From assembly GCA_019638675.1 (NCBI GenBank), contig JAHBTE010000001.1, positions 962,605-1,026,604 on the forward strand: 64,000 bases of DNA, given 5' to 3'. Within the stretch, counting starts at the first letter, position 1. Every line of letters starts with the position of its first letter. Below the pieces are notes generated by a model. It saw only the letters and a program-made list of their open reading frames with translations, made no database searches and was not told the origin of the DNA. This document shows, piece by piece, positions 1-7,794 of the stretch. The position numbers and the translations under genes are program-made. Source of the stretch: Fimbriimonadaceae bacterium (GTDB lineage Bacteria; Armatimonadota; Fimbriimonadia; Fimbriimonadales; Fimbriimonadaceae).

Positions 1-86
1 CCTCATACAATTTAAATAATATGTAAATGTTCAAAAAGCGTTCGTCTAGAAAGGCCAAAAATAAATAGAGAAAATATAAAGAATAC

Positions 87-779
87 TTATCCTTTAGTCA
101 CGAGCCTGTACCCAACACCGGCTTCGGTGAGAATGAATTGTGGGTTGGCTGGCTCATCTTCAATTTTGTGCCGCAGATTCTTCATGTGAACCCGCAAATA
201 TTGAACTTCAAAATCGTAGCCTGGTCCCCAAACATCGCTGAGGAGCATTTTGTGAGTCACAACCTTATCTGCGTACTTCGCCATGAACGCCAAGAGCTTG
301 TACTCAATCGGTGTGAGCTTTAGCACTTCGTCTTTTTTGTAGACGAGTCGGGCGGCGAGGTCAAGTTTGCAGTCGCCGAATTCCACCACCGGCTCGGCGG
401 CGGCACTGCCTAACGTGCGGCGGAGCATCACCTTCACGCGCGCCATGAGTTCCTTTACACTGAATGGTTTGGTGAGGTAGTCATCCGCACCTGCGTCAAG
501 TGCTTCTACTTTGTCGTCTTCATGCCCGCGTGCGGTTAAAACAATAATCGGAACTTGGCTCCACTCCCGAATTTGCTTTGCAACTTCGACTCCATCAATA
601 TCCGGTAATCCTAAGTCGAGCAAAATCACGTCTGGCATTTCTGTGCCAGCCAGCCGTAAAGCGGTTTGACCGTCTTCGGCTTCTATGACTTTGTATTCAG
701 TGCCAGCAAAAGAAGATTTCAAGAATTTTCTGATCTGGGCTTCGTCGTCAACTACAAGGATTTTTACTGCGATACTCAT
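87..779 (-). CDS. kdpE: KdpE-like response regulator (OmpR/PhoB family)
   Basis: DNA-binding response regulator of 230 aa. An N-terminal receiver domain (residues about 5-118) has the acidic pair D11/D12, the phosphoacceptor D55 in LLDLGLPD, and the conserved T and K in VLTARG and LTKPFS. A C-terminal winged helix follows (about 135-228), ending in the typical GVGYRL. The overall sequence resembles KdpE, which controls the high-affinity K+ ATPase operon. It overlaps the upstream kinase gene by 4 bp (ATGA), so the two are co-transcribed and translationally coupled. No kdpFABC genes lie in the window, so the target operon is either to the left of position 1 or different. The family is certain; the K+ role is inferred. 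Confidence 0.88.
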   Translation of the reverse strand: MSIAVKILVVDDEAQIRKFLKSSFAGTEYKVIEAEDGQTALRLAGTEMPDVILLDLGLPDIDGVEVAKQIREWSQVPIIVLTARGHEDDKVEALDAGADDYLTKPFSVKELMARVKVMLRRTLGSAAAEPVVEFGDCKLDLAARLVYKKDEVLKLTPIEYKLLAFMAKYADKVVTHKMLLSDVWGPGYDFEVQYLRVHMKNLRHKIEDEPANPQFILTEAGVGYRLVTKG

Positions 780-2794
780 GATGTTTCTACGTCGATTGGA
801 GCCGATTCCACGGCGGGAAGTCTGATATCGAATTCTGCACCGGAGTGACCGTCGGATCGGTTACACGCCATTACGTTGCCGCCGTGGAGTTCGGCGACTG
901 CTTTTACAATTGCTAAGCCAAGGCCTGTTCCTTCTACCTTATGGCCCTGCTGAAATCTTGTGAACTTCTCAAAGATTGAGTCGATCCCCTCTTCTGGCAA
1001 ACCTGGCCCATCATCAATTACGGATATCTGAACCCATTGCTTGTCCCTTTGGGCTTTGACTGTAATCGTACATCCAGCGGGTGTGTATTTAATGGCGTTT
1101 CCGATGAGATTCACAAGTGCTTGATTAAAAATGAGTGCATCTACGGCAACATCGGGGATATCTTCTGCAATGTCGAGAATCAGTTTATGGTGCTCCAACT
1201 GGGGCCGCATTTGGCTGACGGCAGTGCCGATGAGCTCTTCGACAAACATGACTTCCGTGTCAAGGTCAAGGTGGGCACTTTCCAGTTTTGTAATGCTGAG
1301 TAGGTTGTTGACCAAGTTAGTCAATCGCCACGCCTGATCACGAATGGTTGTGTATGTTTCAACACGGAGCTCAGCCGGGAGATTGGGGTCTTCCGCCAAT
1401 TGATTCGCATACCCAGTGATGCTGGTCAGCGGAGTTTTGAGATCATGGCTGACGCTGCGGAGGAGGGTGTTCTGTAAGTTTGTATCTCGAATTTTCTGGT
1501 CTGCTTCACGCTGAGCGGTTTCGAATCCGATACGCTCAAACGCCAATCCAATCAAACTGCCGAAAGTGTCGAGAATACGTAGCTGGTCGGGGGGAAATGT
1601 ACCGCGATGGCTCCCTGGATAAACTGCAAGACAACCCTTGAAATTGTTTTTCGACTGTAGAGATAAATACAGACCGTAGGCGAGGGGATAAACCTGAGTT
1701 CCAATTCCCGCTTCGATGCCTTGACTGAGGCAGATGTCGCGTGCCTTACGGTCTTCAGGAGAGGAATCCATATCAACGTTTCCGTGACGAATCGTTGTTA
1801 CTTCCTGCCCTTCGTATTGGACAAAAAGGGCGATGTCCGAATCGATCACGTCGCGGATATGGGCCTCGGCCAAACTGGCGATTTCTTCAAGACTGTTTTT
1901 CTGTAGCAAATCCCGGGTGAGATTGAACAAAGCAGATTTCCTGCGTTCTTGAATTTGAGTCTCTTTGAGTCCAGTTTTCACCTGCCAAGTAAGCGTATTG
2001 ATGATCAGCGAAACCGTAAGAAGACCGATCAAGTTGAGCCACTGACGCGGATCTTCAAACAAAAATGTCCCATAAGGTGCTACATGGGCAAGCTTGAAAG
2101 CGATCGGCGCAATAAAACTGCCTGCTACAGAAGTAATGAGCGAAATGCGGCTGCTTACAATAGTCAGCGCCAAAATAAAAGTGAGAAGATGAAATGCCTT
2201 CGGGATTTGATCTCGCGTGATGGCTCCGAATATGGAAATCGCGAGAATAACGCCTATCAGTAACAGCCAATCAGATGCAACGTGTTTTTGGCCAGGCTTC
2301 ACCTGTCGCTCTTCAAATGGAATGACAACAGATGGCGGAAGAACTTCCGAATTAATGATTTTCTGGACGAAGTTCGTTTCCCACGGCAGGGAAAAGGTAC
2401 GTTTATTCGGTCGCTCTAAAACAAGGAGCCGAATATCGAATTGAACGCAGTAATCGTAGATGTTTTCAACTAAATTGGCGCGGTTAAGCTTGATGTGATC
2501 AGATTTCACCTTGTGGGCGATCCGATAAACTTCGTTCTTCCAGCGAGCTTCTTGATCGACGAGAGGCCCTAAATCATCTTCGACAAGGATTGCGTAGAGG
2601 AGTCGCCCTCGAATTTCCGCGACGTTAAGGGCTTCTCGTACCAACGACTCAATATTGCTTTCTCGAGTGATGATAACCGCAATTCCAGGCGCAGAAACCC
2701 GAGCCGCCGCGCTTTTATCAAGCGGACGATCCAGGTAAGGAGACGTCTGATTTGAATTGGACATTGAGAGGGTTGCTGGAGCCAGTATAACCAA
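776..2794 (-). CDS. KdpD-like sensor histidine kinase without the KdpD N-terminal domain
   Basis: Membrane histidine kinase of 672 aa. In order: a Usp-like segment (about 35-160), four closely spaced membrane helices of the DUF4118/KdpD type (about 170-270), a GAF-like domain (about 285-430), the HisKA domain with phospho-acceptor H450 in SVSHDLKTPL, and a HATPase domain with N-box NLIGNAIKY and the glycine-rich DDGPGLP and GTGLGLAI. Classical KdpD (about 890 aa) begins with a Walker-type KdpD sensor domain of roughly 200 residues, which is absent here. The longest frame starts at TTG 2794, preceded by AAAGAGAA. An in-frame ATG at 2764 is an alternative start. Signal input is unknown; the partner is the adjacent KdpE-like regulator. 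Confidence 0.85.
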   Translation of the reverse strand: MVILAPATLSMSNSNQTSPYLDRPLDKSAAARVSAPGIAVIITRESNIESLVREALNVAEIRGRLLYAILVEDDLGPLVDQEARWKNEVYRIAHKVKSDHIKLNRANLVENIYDYCVQFDIRLLVLERPNKRTFSLPWETNFVQKIINSEVLPPSVVIPFEERQVKPGQKHVASDWLLLIGVILAISIFGAITRDQIPKAFHLLTFILALTIVSSRISLITSVAGSFIAPIAFKLAHVAPYGTFLFEDPRQWLNLIGLLTVSLIINTLTWQVKTGLKETQIQERRKSALFNLTRDLLQKNSLEEIASLAEAHIRDVIDSDIALFVQYEGQEVTTIRHGNVDMDSSPEDRKARDICLSQGIEAGIGTQVYPLAYGLYLSLQSKNNFKGCLAVYPGSHRGTFPPDQLRILDTFGSLIGLAFERIGFETAQREADQKIRDTNLQNTLLRSVSHDLKTPLTSITGYANQLAEDPNLPAELRVETYTTIRDQAWRLTNLVNNLLSITKLESAHLDLDTEVMFVEELIGTAVSQMRPQLEHHKLILDIAEDIPDVAVDALIFNQALVNLIGNAIKYTPAGCTITVKAQRDKQWVQISVIDDGPGLPEEGIDSIFEKFTRFQQGHKVEGTGLGLAIVKAVAELHGGNVMACNRSDGHSGAEFDIRLPAVESAPIDVETS

Positions 2795-3019
2795 GCGAAT
2801 TCTCTTTGAAGAATCTGCGGCTTGTTTTTTAGGTGAAATACGCTTAGAGTTTGAAAATCTTTATGGATACTTTATATTTCTTCAGTATTTTTGCTAGTTT
2901 TGGCAAGAAAGGCTAAATAACTATTAGGGAAAAAATTGATGTTAATCATTCGACCTATTCTATAAAGGAAGCATAAAACATCAAACAAACACTCTTTTAA
3001 AGAGTAAGTTGGAAACGTT

Positions 3020-3502
3020 ATGGTACTGACAACACTTTCACTCGCAGCGGCGTTGATAAATCAGCCGCCTGTAATGACAACTCAGAAGTATCCGATGCTT
3101 TACATCTCAAAGATTCAAGCGATGGATAATCTTGATCAAGGCGATGCACTTGGTGCAAACCGAGCTGACTTCTATGCAAAGGTTAAAATCAATAAAACCG
3201 ACCATGTGACGGAGGCATTTTCGGCCGATACAGCAGAGCCTAAGTGGACATTTCCTCTCGATATGACTCAGCGCGTCAACAAAATTCATTTGAGCCTATG
3301 GGATGACGACGGTGGACTGGAGCGAACGGATGACCACGTCGATATTTGCCCTAAGAAAGGCCAAAAAGACCTTTGGTTCTACTATGATCGCTACACCGGA
3401 AAAATCTGGGGCGACATTGATGGCAGTTTTGGTCAGACCATCGTTTCTATCGGTGGCGGTGACGACGATAAGGCGAAAATCTACCTGTCGATCATTAAAT
3501 AA
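3020..3502 (+). CDS. Small Asp-rich protein of unknown function, possibly C2-like
   Basis: Protein of 160 aa that I cannot assign with certainty. The first 15 or so residues are hydrophobic (MVLTTLSLAAAL) and could be a short export or membrane signal. The rest has the look of a beta-sandwich with two Asp-rich loops (DNLDQGDALGANRADFYA near 36-53 and WDDDGGLERTDDHVDI near 94-109) and a YDRYTGKIWGDIDG stretch. That pattern resembles calcium-binding C2 domains, but the assignment is tentative. The start ATG follows AAAGAGTAAGTTGGAAACGTT, a weak ribosome site. The gene stands alone, divergent from the KdpD-like gene, and is closed by an intrinsic terminator. Confidence 0.7.
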   Translation: MVLTTLSLAAALINQPPVMTTQKYPMLYISKIQAMDNLDQGDALGANRADFYAKVKINKTDHVTEAFSADTAEPKWTFPLDMTQRVNKIHLSLWDDDGGLERTDDHVDICPKKGQKDLWFYYDRYTGKIWGDIDGSFGQTIVSIGGGDDDKAKIYLSIIK

Positions 3503-3520
3503 ATGATCGACACCTTTGAA

Positions 3521-3549
3521 GAGAGGGTAATCAATTGCCCTCTTTTTTT
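3521..3549 (+). terminator. Intrinsic terminator after the C2-like gene
   Basis: The stem AGAGGG/CCCTCT (3522-3527 with 3538-3543) closes a 10-nt loop and runs directly into a T7 tract. It lies 19 bp after the stop codon at 3502. Confidence 0.85.
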
Positions 3550-3690
3550 GGGTCTCTTGCTTTGCGAAAATAAGTAATCGATTGTGAAGGTATCTTTCCA
3601 GATAAAGTCTGCGTAAAGACTAAGAATTATCATAATTATTGAAGTCATATTATTGTACAGGTGCGAGAAAAGCGCATATCAGAGGAAAAA

Positions 3691-3879
3691 ATGAGATCAC
3701 AGACTGCAAAGCTTGTTAAGACAATGACTATCTTGAGTACGCTCGGAACATTGATTACAGTAGGCGTAAATTTAGCCCGAGCCCTAAGCGATCGCAAGGC
3801 GTTTAAGAAGGTTGATCGTAAACTTGACCACGCGCTGGAAGAGTCCATGGACTGTTCCGACGCTACGGCAAAATACTAA
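3691..3879 (+). CDS. Small membrane protein of unknown function (62 aa)
   Basis: Start chosen at ATG 3691 because AGAGGAAAAA stands directly upstream with normal spacing. A longer frame from GTG 3661 would place this ribosome site inside the coding sequence. The protein MRSQTAKLVK... has one predicted membrane helix (about residues 13-34, MTILSTLGTLITVGVNLARAL) followed by a charged, basic then acidic tail ending in CSDATAKY. A similar size and layout occurs in many small membrane proteins. I recognise no family. It is monocistronic, with its own terminator directly after. Confidence 0.6.
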   Translation: MRSQTAKLVKTMTILSTLGTLITVGVNLARALSDRKAFKKVDRKLDHALEESMDCSDATAKY

Positions 3880-3891
3880 GCGTTTTCTTGG

Positions 3892-3921
3892 AAAGAGGAG
3901 GCTGAAAAGCTTCCTCTTTTT
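3892..3921 (+). terminator. Intrinsic terminator, probably bidirectional
   Basis: A hairpin with arms AAAGAGGA and TCCTCTTT, plus an inner GCT/AGC pair set with one mismatch, is closed by GAAA and followed by a T5 run. It ends the 62-aa gene. Read leftward it also has a short T run, so it could serve the arginine operon, whose last gene ends at 3934. Confidence 0.75.
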
Positions 3922-3933
3922 AGTTTGTATCCA

Positions 3934-4662
3934 TCAAATACTTCGACCAGGAAATACCTGAACGGCCGAGCCGACGGCTACCAAAGCTGAGGCAGGAACC
4001 CGCGTTAGGATTTCCGCAAACCGAGCACCGTAATATAGAGTTGTGTCGCCTATAAGTGATGCTGAGTCGCATTTCCACACATTCCATCTGGGGTGGAGAA
4101 CTTGGTACTCAGAAGTGGTTCCATTTTTCCGTCTTGTGTATCCCCAGTAGTGTTCGGTAATAAACTCTTCTTGCGAACCAGCTTGTAGCGGTTCGGCTGG
4201 GCCAGACACAGTGCCGGTTATTGCAATTTGATTCTCCCCCTCTCCCCAGCGATAGGTGACCGCGCCTCCGGTTTCCTCGCGGAGATCGACTTCATGGGTA
4301 AGAGGTACACGTTGGTACGGTTCATCATAAATAGTCTTGGCAACAGTTGCCACCAACTGCTTAGGTACGAGTTCACGAATGAAAACAACCCCTCTCCGCA
4401 ATTCGCCGTCGGGCATTAATCTTCGCACATAGAACCGCAAATTAACTTCGGCAAAGTTCACATGACCGGGGATTACAACTCCCCGAACTTTTGTCTCGGT
4501 GAACATGAACCCAACTACGCTGATTAGTGTTTGGGAATCGCAAGTATCTAGTTCAACTCCGTTTGGTAAATAAGAATCCAATAGCTCCGCCGGACAGACG
4601 TAGTTCAGCATAAGCAGATTGAGCCAGTTTGCAGTTAAGAATGGGCGAGGTTCCCCTGCCAT
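3934..4662 (-). CDS. DUF2071 (YqjF-like) family protein
   Basis: Protein of 242 aa matching the DUF2071 family. The N-terminal FLTANWLNLLMLNYVCPAEL, the central GVVFIRELVPK and the stretch HYWGYTRRKNGTTSEYQVLHPRW are typical. Biochemical function is unknown; the fold is related to acetoacetate decarboxylase-like barrels. It is the last gene of the leftward arginine operon, 20 bp after argH, whereas the other junctions overlap. It is therefore probably co-transcribed but may not be part of the pathway. The start ATG at 4662 gives full length, and I see no defect. Confidence 0.8.
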   Translation of the reverse strand: MAGEPRPFLTANWLNLLMLNYVCPAELLDSYLPNGVELDTCDSQTLISVVGFMFTETKVRGVVIPGHVNFAEVNLRFYVRRLMPDGELRRGVVFIRELVPKQLVATVAKTIYDEPYQRVPLTHEVDLREETGGAVTYRWGEGENQIAITGTVSGPAEPLQAGSQEEFITEHYWGYTRRKNGTTSEYQVLHPRWNVWKCDSASLIGDTTLYYGARFAEILTRVPASALVAVGSAVQVFPGRSI

Positions 4663-4682
4663 AGCGAGTAATTTACCAGCGC

Positions 4683-5873
4683 TTAGATGTTTTGTTGAGC
4701 AACCCGCTTATAAGCTTCACGGAACGAAATCCCTTCGCTTTGGACGAGCGCATAAGCTTGTTCTGCCTGGTGAATGCTAGGGTCGGTTATGTCTTTGGCT
4801 CGCTGAGCATCAAACTCAATTCTGCCCAGCGCATGTCGAGTAATTTCAAGGACTTTCAAGGTTCGATCAATCAGGCGGAAGAGGGGTTCTTTGATTAGTT
4901 GCAGGTCGCGATGGTAGCCGGAAGTCATCTTAGAAGTCAGCGCAAGAATCGCCTGCATATCCGCTTGAGCTTGGGCAGAATGAGCGCGGATTAATTCAAA
5001 TACATCTGGATTACGCTTTTGAGGCATGATTGATGACCCGGTTGAGATATCGTTTCCAAGCTTAACAAGAGCGTACTCTTGAGTCGCAAACAAACAAATG
5101 TCGGCAGAAAGTCGACCGAGATCGTTTAGGATTTGAACTAAGGCAAACGCAAGTGTGGATTCCGCTTTGCCACGGCTCAATTGACAAGCAGTGACTGGCT
5201 CCTGAGTTTTGGTGAATCTCAGTTCCGAAGATGTGAACTCTCGATCCAATTTTAAGCCCGGAGTTCCATATCCAGCGGCAGAGCCAAGAGGATTAAGATT
5301 TGCAAGTTCGTACGATGCATTAAGCAGTGCCTGATTCGTCGCAATTTCTGAAGCAAATCCCATCGCCCAGTTCTCTACTGAACTCGGCATTGCTTGCTGC
5401 ATATGCGTGTATCCGGGAATGGCAACGTGGCCCTGTTCCCTCGCAAGGTTTTCAAGAGATTCAATGACTTCTCGTGATGCAGTTTTTACGTGTGAGATCG
5501 TCTCGCGTAGATACAGTCGAAGAGCAACTAATACTTGGTCGTTTCTGCTTCGGCCTAAATGAACTTTGCCACCAAGTTCGCCTAAATGATCGTTTAGTTG
5601 AGCCTCGATGGCTGTATGACAATCTTCTTGTTCAAGTGAAATCGCCCAAGTTCCGTTGGCATGATCTTGACCGATCACGGTAAGGGTGTTGATCAACTGA
5701 TCGACTTCATCCGCACTCAAATATCCACATTTGCCCAACATACGCACATGAGCAATGGATGCTTGAATATCAAACTTCACTAGCCTAGAATCAAGTTCAA
5801 AATCGTGACCGACTGTGAACTCCAGGATCTTCTGATCCATCGGCAACCCTTTTTCCCATAACCTTGAACTCAT
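4683..5873 (-). CDS. argH: Argininosuccinate lyase, short form
   Basis: Last step of arginine synthesis: argininosuccinate to arginine and fumarate, in the cytoplasm. Of the frame beginning at TTG 5900, the ATG at 5873 is preferred: CAGGAG lies 8 nt upstream and the ATG overlaps the stop of the deacylase gene as ATGA. That gives 396 aa. Family signatures are visible: HLGRSRNDQ, the catalytic-loop signature GSSIMPQKRNPD, and GYHRDLQ. Usual ArgH is about 450-470 aa. This one ends soon after SFREAYKRVAQQNI, so most of the C-terminal domain 3 is absent, and the N-terminus is also compact. The active-site motifs are intact, so it is probably functional. Confidence 0.93.
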   Translation of the reverse strand: MSSRLWEKGLPMDQKILEFTVGHDFELDSRLVKFDIQASIAHVRMLGKCGYLSADEVDQLINTLTVIGQDHANGTWAISLEQEDCHTAIEAQLNDHLGELGGKVHLGRSRNDQVLVALRLYLRETISHVKTASREVIESLENLAREQGHVAIPGYTHMQQAMPSSVENWAMGFASEIATNQALLNASYELANLNPLGSAAGYGTPGLKLDREFTSSELRFTKTQEPVTACQLSRGKAESTLAFALVQILNDLGRLSADICLFATQEYALVKLGNDISTGSSIMPQKRNPDVFELIRAHSAQAQADMQAILALTSKMTSGYHRDLQLIKEPLFRLIDRTLKVLEITRHALGRIEFDAQRAKDITDPSIHQAEQAYALVQSEGISFREAYKRVAQQNI

Positions 5874-6913
5874 TTCAAGAACTCCTGACAGATCGCCCAA
5901 TAGGCTTCGGCTCCGGCAATGACTTCATGTTCAAAAATGTATTCGTCGCTTGTATGCGAACGGGCGGATAATCCTGGGCCAAATTTGACTGCATTGAAGC
6001 CGTCAAAGTGGACTTGGTCGGACATCGTTTGGCTATGAAACGTTTGTGCTTCTGGGAGCACTGCCTGAATTGACTTGATGATGCTTGCGTCTTCTGAGCA
6101 AGCGTAAGGGATTAATCGTTTGGAGCGCACATTAACCTCGGATTTCATATGCTGTGAGATTTCGGATATTAAAGCTTCATGATTATGTCCTGGCTCAGTA
6201 CGAATATCTAAAACCGCTTTGGCTTGAGCCGGTATCTGATTCTTTGCCTCTGACCCCGTGAGAACAGTCGGTTGAGGCAAACTTGGGAGGTTTAGTCCAG
6301 GAAGTTGAGCTAAGTCTTGAGCAAGCACGTAAATTGGATTTGTAGCTCCTAATTTAAGGGCGTTTGCCGCATGGCATGCGTCGCCGCTAGCAACTAATTC
6401 TAGTACCAATAAACCGCTTTGACTCACACCGATTTGTAGCTCAGTTGGTTCGCCCACGATAATCCCCTCGGGGGCCCAGCCTTTTTCATCGCGAAGCCAC
6501 GGCCACGCAACTTCTGTACCTTTACCCCCTGTCTCTTCCTCAGGAGAAAGCAGGATGGCCAAACCTTCAAGCTTGTGTGCGGCGGCGAGTTCAAATGCGG
6601 TAATCATTGCCGCCACTGAACCTTTAGTATCGTTGCTGCCAAGACCATAAACTTTGCCATCTTTGATGACTGGAGTAAACGGGTCAAGCGTCCAATCGTT
6701 GGTCGGGGGAACTGTGTCGATATGAGAATTGAGGAGTAACTTTGGTTGATCGCCGAGCCAAGCGATAATGTTGTCTCCTAGGCGTTCTAGATTTGCTCCC
6801 GTTTTCTTCAATCGCTCATAAACAAAAGTGGCGATTTCCGATTCATTGTGAGAAACAGAAGGAATTGAAATGAGAGAGCGATGAAGCTCTAGTAAGTTCG
6901 AGCAGTTGATCAC
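5870..6913 (-). CDS. M20 family deacylase, probable N-acylcitrulline (or N-acylornithine) deacylase
   Basis: Zinc-dependent M20 amidohydrolase of 347 aa (ArgE/DapE family). Metal and catalytic motifs are in place: SHIDTVPP (His and Asp), GLGSNDTKG (bridging Asp), SPEEETGG (catalytic Glu pair), GEPTEL, and the C-terminal ARSHTSDEYI. It sits between argB and argH, overlapping both by 4 bp (ATGA). Because the operon encodes a carbamoyltransferase of the acetyl/succinylornithine type, the expected substrate is the acylated citrulline rather than acetylornithine, as in Xanthomonas and Bacteroides. That substrate is an inference. No argJ or other deacylase is visible in the operon. Confidence 0.85.
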   Translation of the reverse strand: MINCSNLLELHRSLISIPSVSHNESEIATFVYERLKKTGANLERLGDNIIAWLGDQPKLLLNSHIDTVPPTNDWTLDPFTPVIKDGKVYGLGSNDTKGSVAAMITAFELAAAHKLEGLAILLSPEEETGGKGTEVAWPWLRDEKGWAPEGIIVGEPTELQIGVSQSGLLVLELVASGDACHAANALKLGATNPIYVLAQDLAQLPGLNLPSLPQPTVLTGSEAKNQIPAQAKAVLDIRTEPGHNHEALISEISQHMKSEVNVRSKRLIPYACSEDASIIKSIQAVLPEAQTFHSQTMSDQVHFDGFNAVKFGPGLSARSHTSDEYIFEHEVIAGAEAYWAICQEFLK

Positions 6914-7794
6914 ACTGGCTCCTTAGGCAGAATCATCGTTCCGCACCCTTCGTTGGTAAACACCTCGGCAAGGATAGAATCCGGAAACGCGTGAGAGATC
7001 ACATGGACTTGCTGAACTCCGTTTTCCAAAGCGGTGCGAATTGCTTTGGTTTTGGGGAGCATTCCGGTTTTTACCGTGCCTGATTTTTCGAGTTCCGCAA
7101 GTTCATCAAGCGTCACTTGAGAAATGAGGCTTTGCGGGTCGTTGAGATCGGTAAGGATTCCGCGTGGCTGTGTGAGAATAATTAGCTTTGCTGCACCCAA
7201 CGCACCAGCGACCGCTGCCGCGATATCATCCGCATTGATATTTAACACTGTGCCGCTTTCATCGGCAGAAAGTGGGGTTAATATCGGCACCGCTCCCGAA
7301 TACAAAATTGAGAGCAATGGCTCTGGATCGATAGCATTAATTTTTCCGACCTGACCGAAATCCACAACATCACCGCTTGAAACCTTGATAGGTTCTTTGC
7401 GAGTCGCCTGGATGATCCCTGAATCAATTCCCGATACGCCGACGGCGGGTAACCCATGGCGACGGCATGCAGAAAGAATTGCAGTTCTGGCGGTGCCGTT
7501 GAGAGCCATGATCATGGTATCAATCGCCGCCTCGCTGGTGATTCGGCGACCATCAACAAAACTCGATTCAATCCCAAGTTTTTCGCCTAGTTCAGTGGCT
7601 TGCACTCCGCCTCCGTGTACCAACAGAATCCGAATACCGACTTGATGAAGCAATGCAATTTGCTCGATAATTGAAGCTAAAGTTTCTGGTGATTCACAGG
7701 CCTCGCCGCCGCATTTGAGAACAAACAGCTGATCTCTAAACAAACGCAAGTACGGCAACGCCGCGCGTAAACCGGTCACGGGGTGTAAATCCAT
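6910..7794 (-). CDS. argB: N-acetyl- (or N-succinyl-) glutamate kinase
   Basis: Amino-acid kinase family enzyme of 294 aa, a normal ArgB length. It phosphorylates the gamma-carboxyl of an N-acylglutamate. Visible motifs are LKCGGEACESPE near residue 27, the glycine-rich LLVHGGGVQATELGEKLGI, VDGRRITS, the ATP-site region LNINADDIAAAVAGALGA, and KTGMLPKTKAI. The start ATG at 7794 shares its A with the TAA stop of the carbamoyltransferase gene, and the end overlaps the deacylase by 4 bp. Whether the acyl group is acetyl or succinyl cannot be read here; see the carbamoyltransferase entry. Confidence 0.92.
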   Translation of the reverse strand: MDLHPVTGLRAALPYLRLFRDQLFVLKCGGEACESPETLASIIEQIALLHQVGIRILLVHGGGVQATELGEKLGIESSFVDGRRITSEAAIDTMIMALNGTARTAILSACRRHGLPAVGVSGIDSGIIQATRKEPIKVSSGDVVDFGQVGKINAIDPEPLLSILYSGAVPILTPLSADESGTVLNINADDIAAAVAGALGAAKLIILTQPRGILTDLNDPQSLISQVTLDELAELEKSGTVKTGMLPKTKAIRTALENGVQQVHVISHAFPDSILAEVFTNEGCGTMILPKEPV

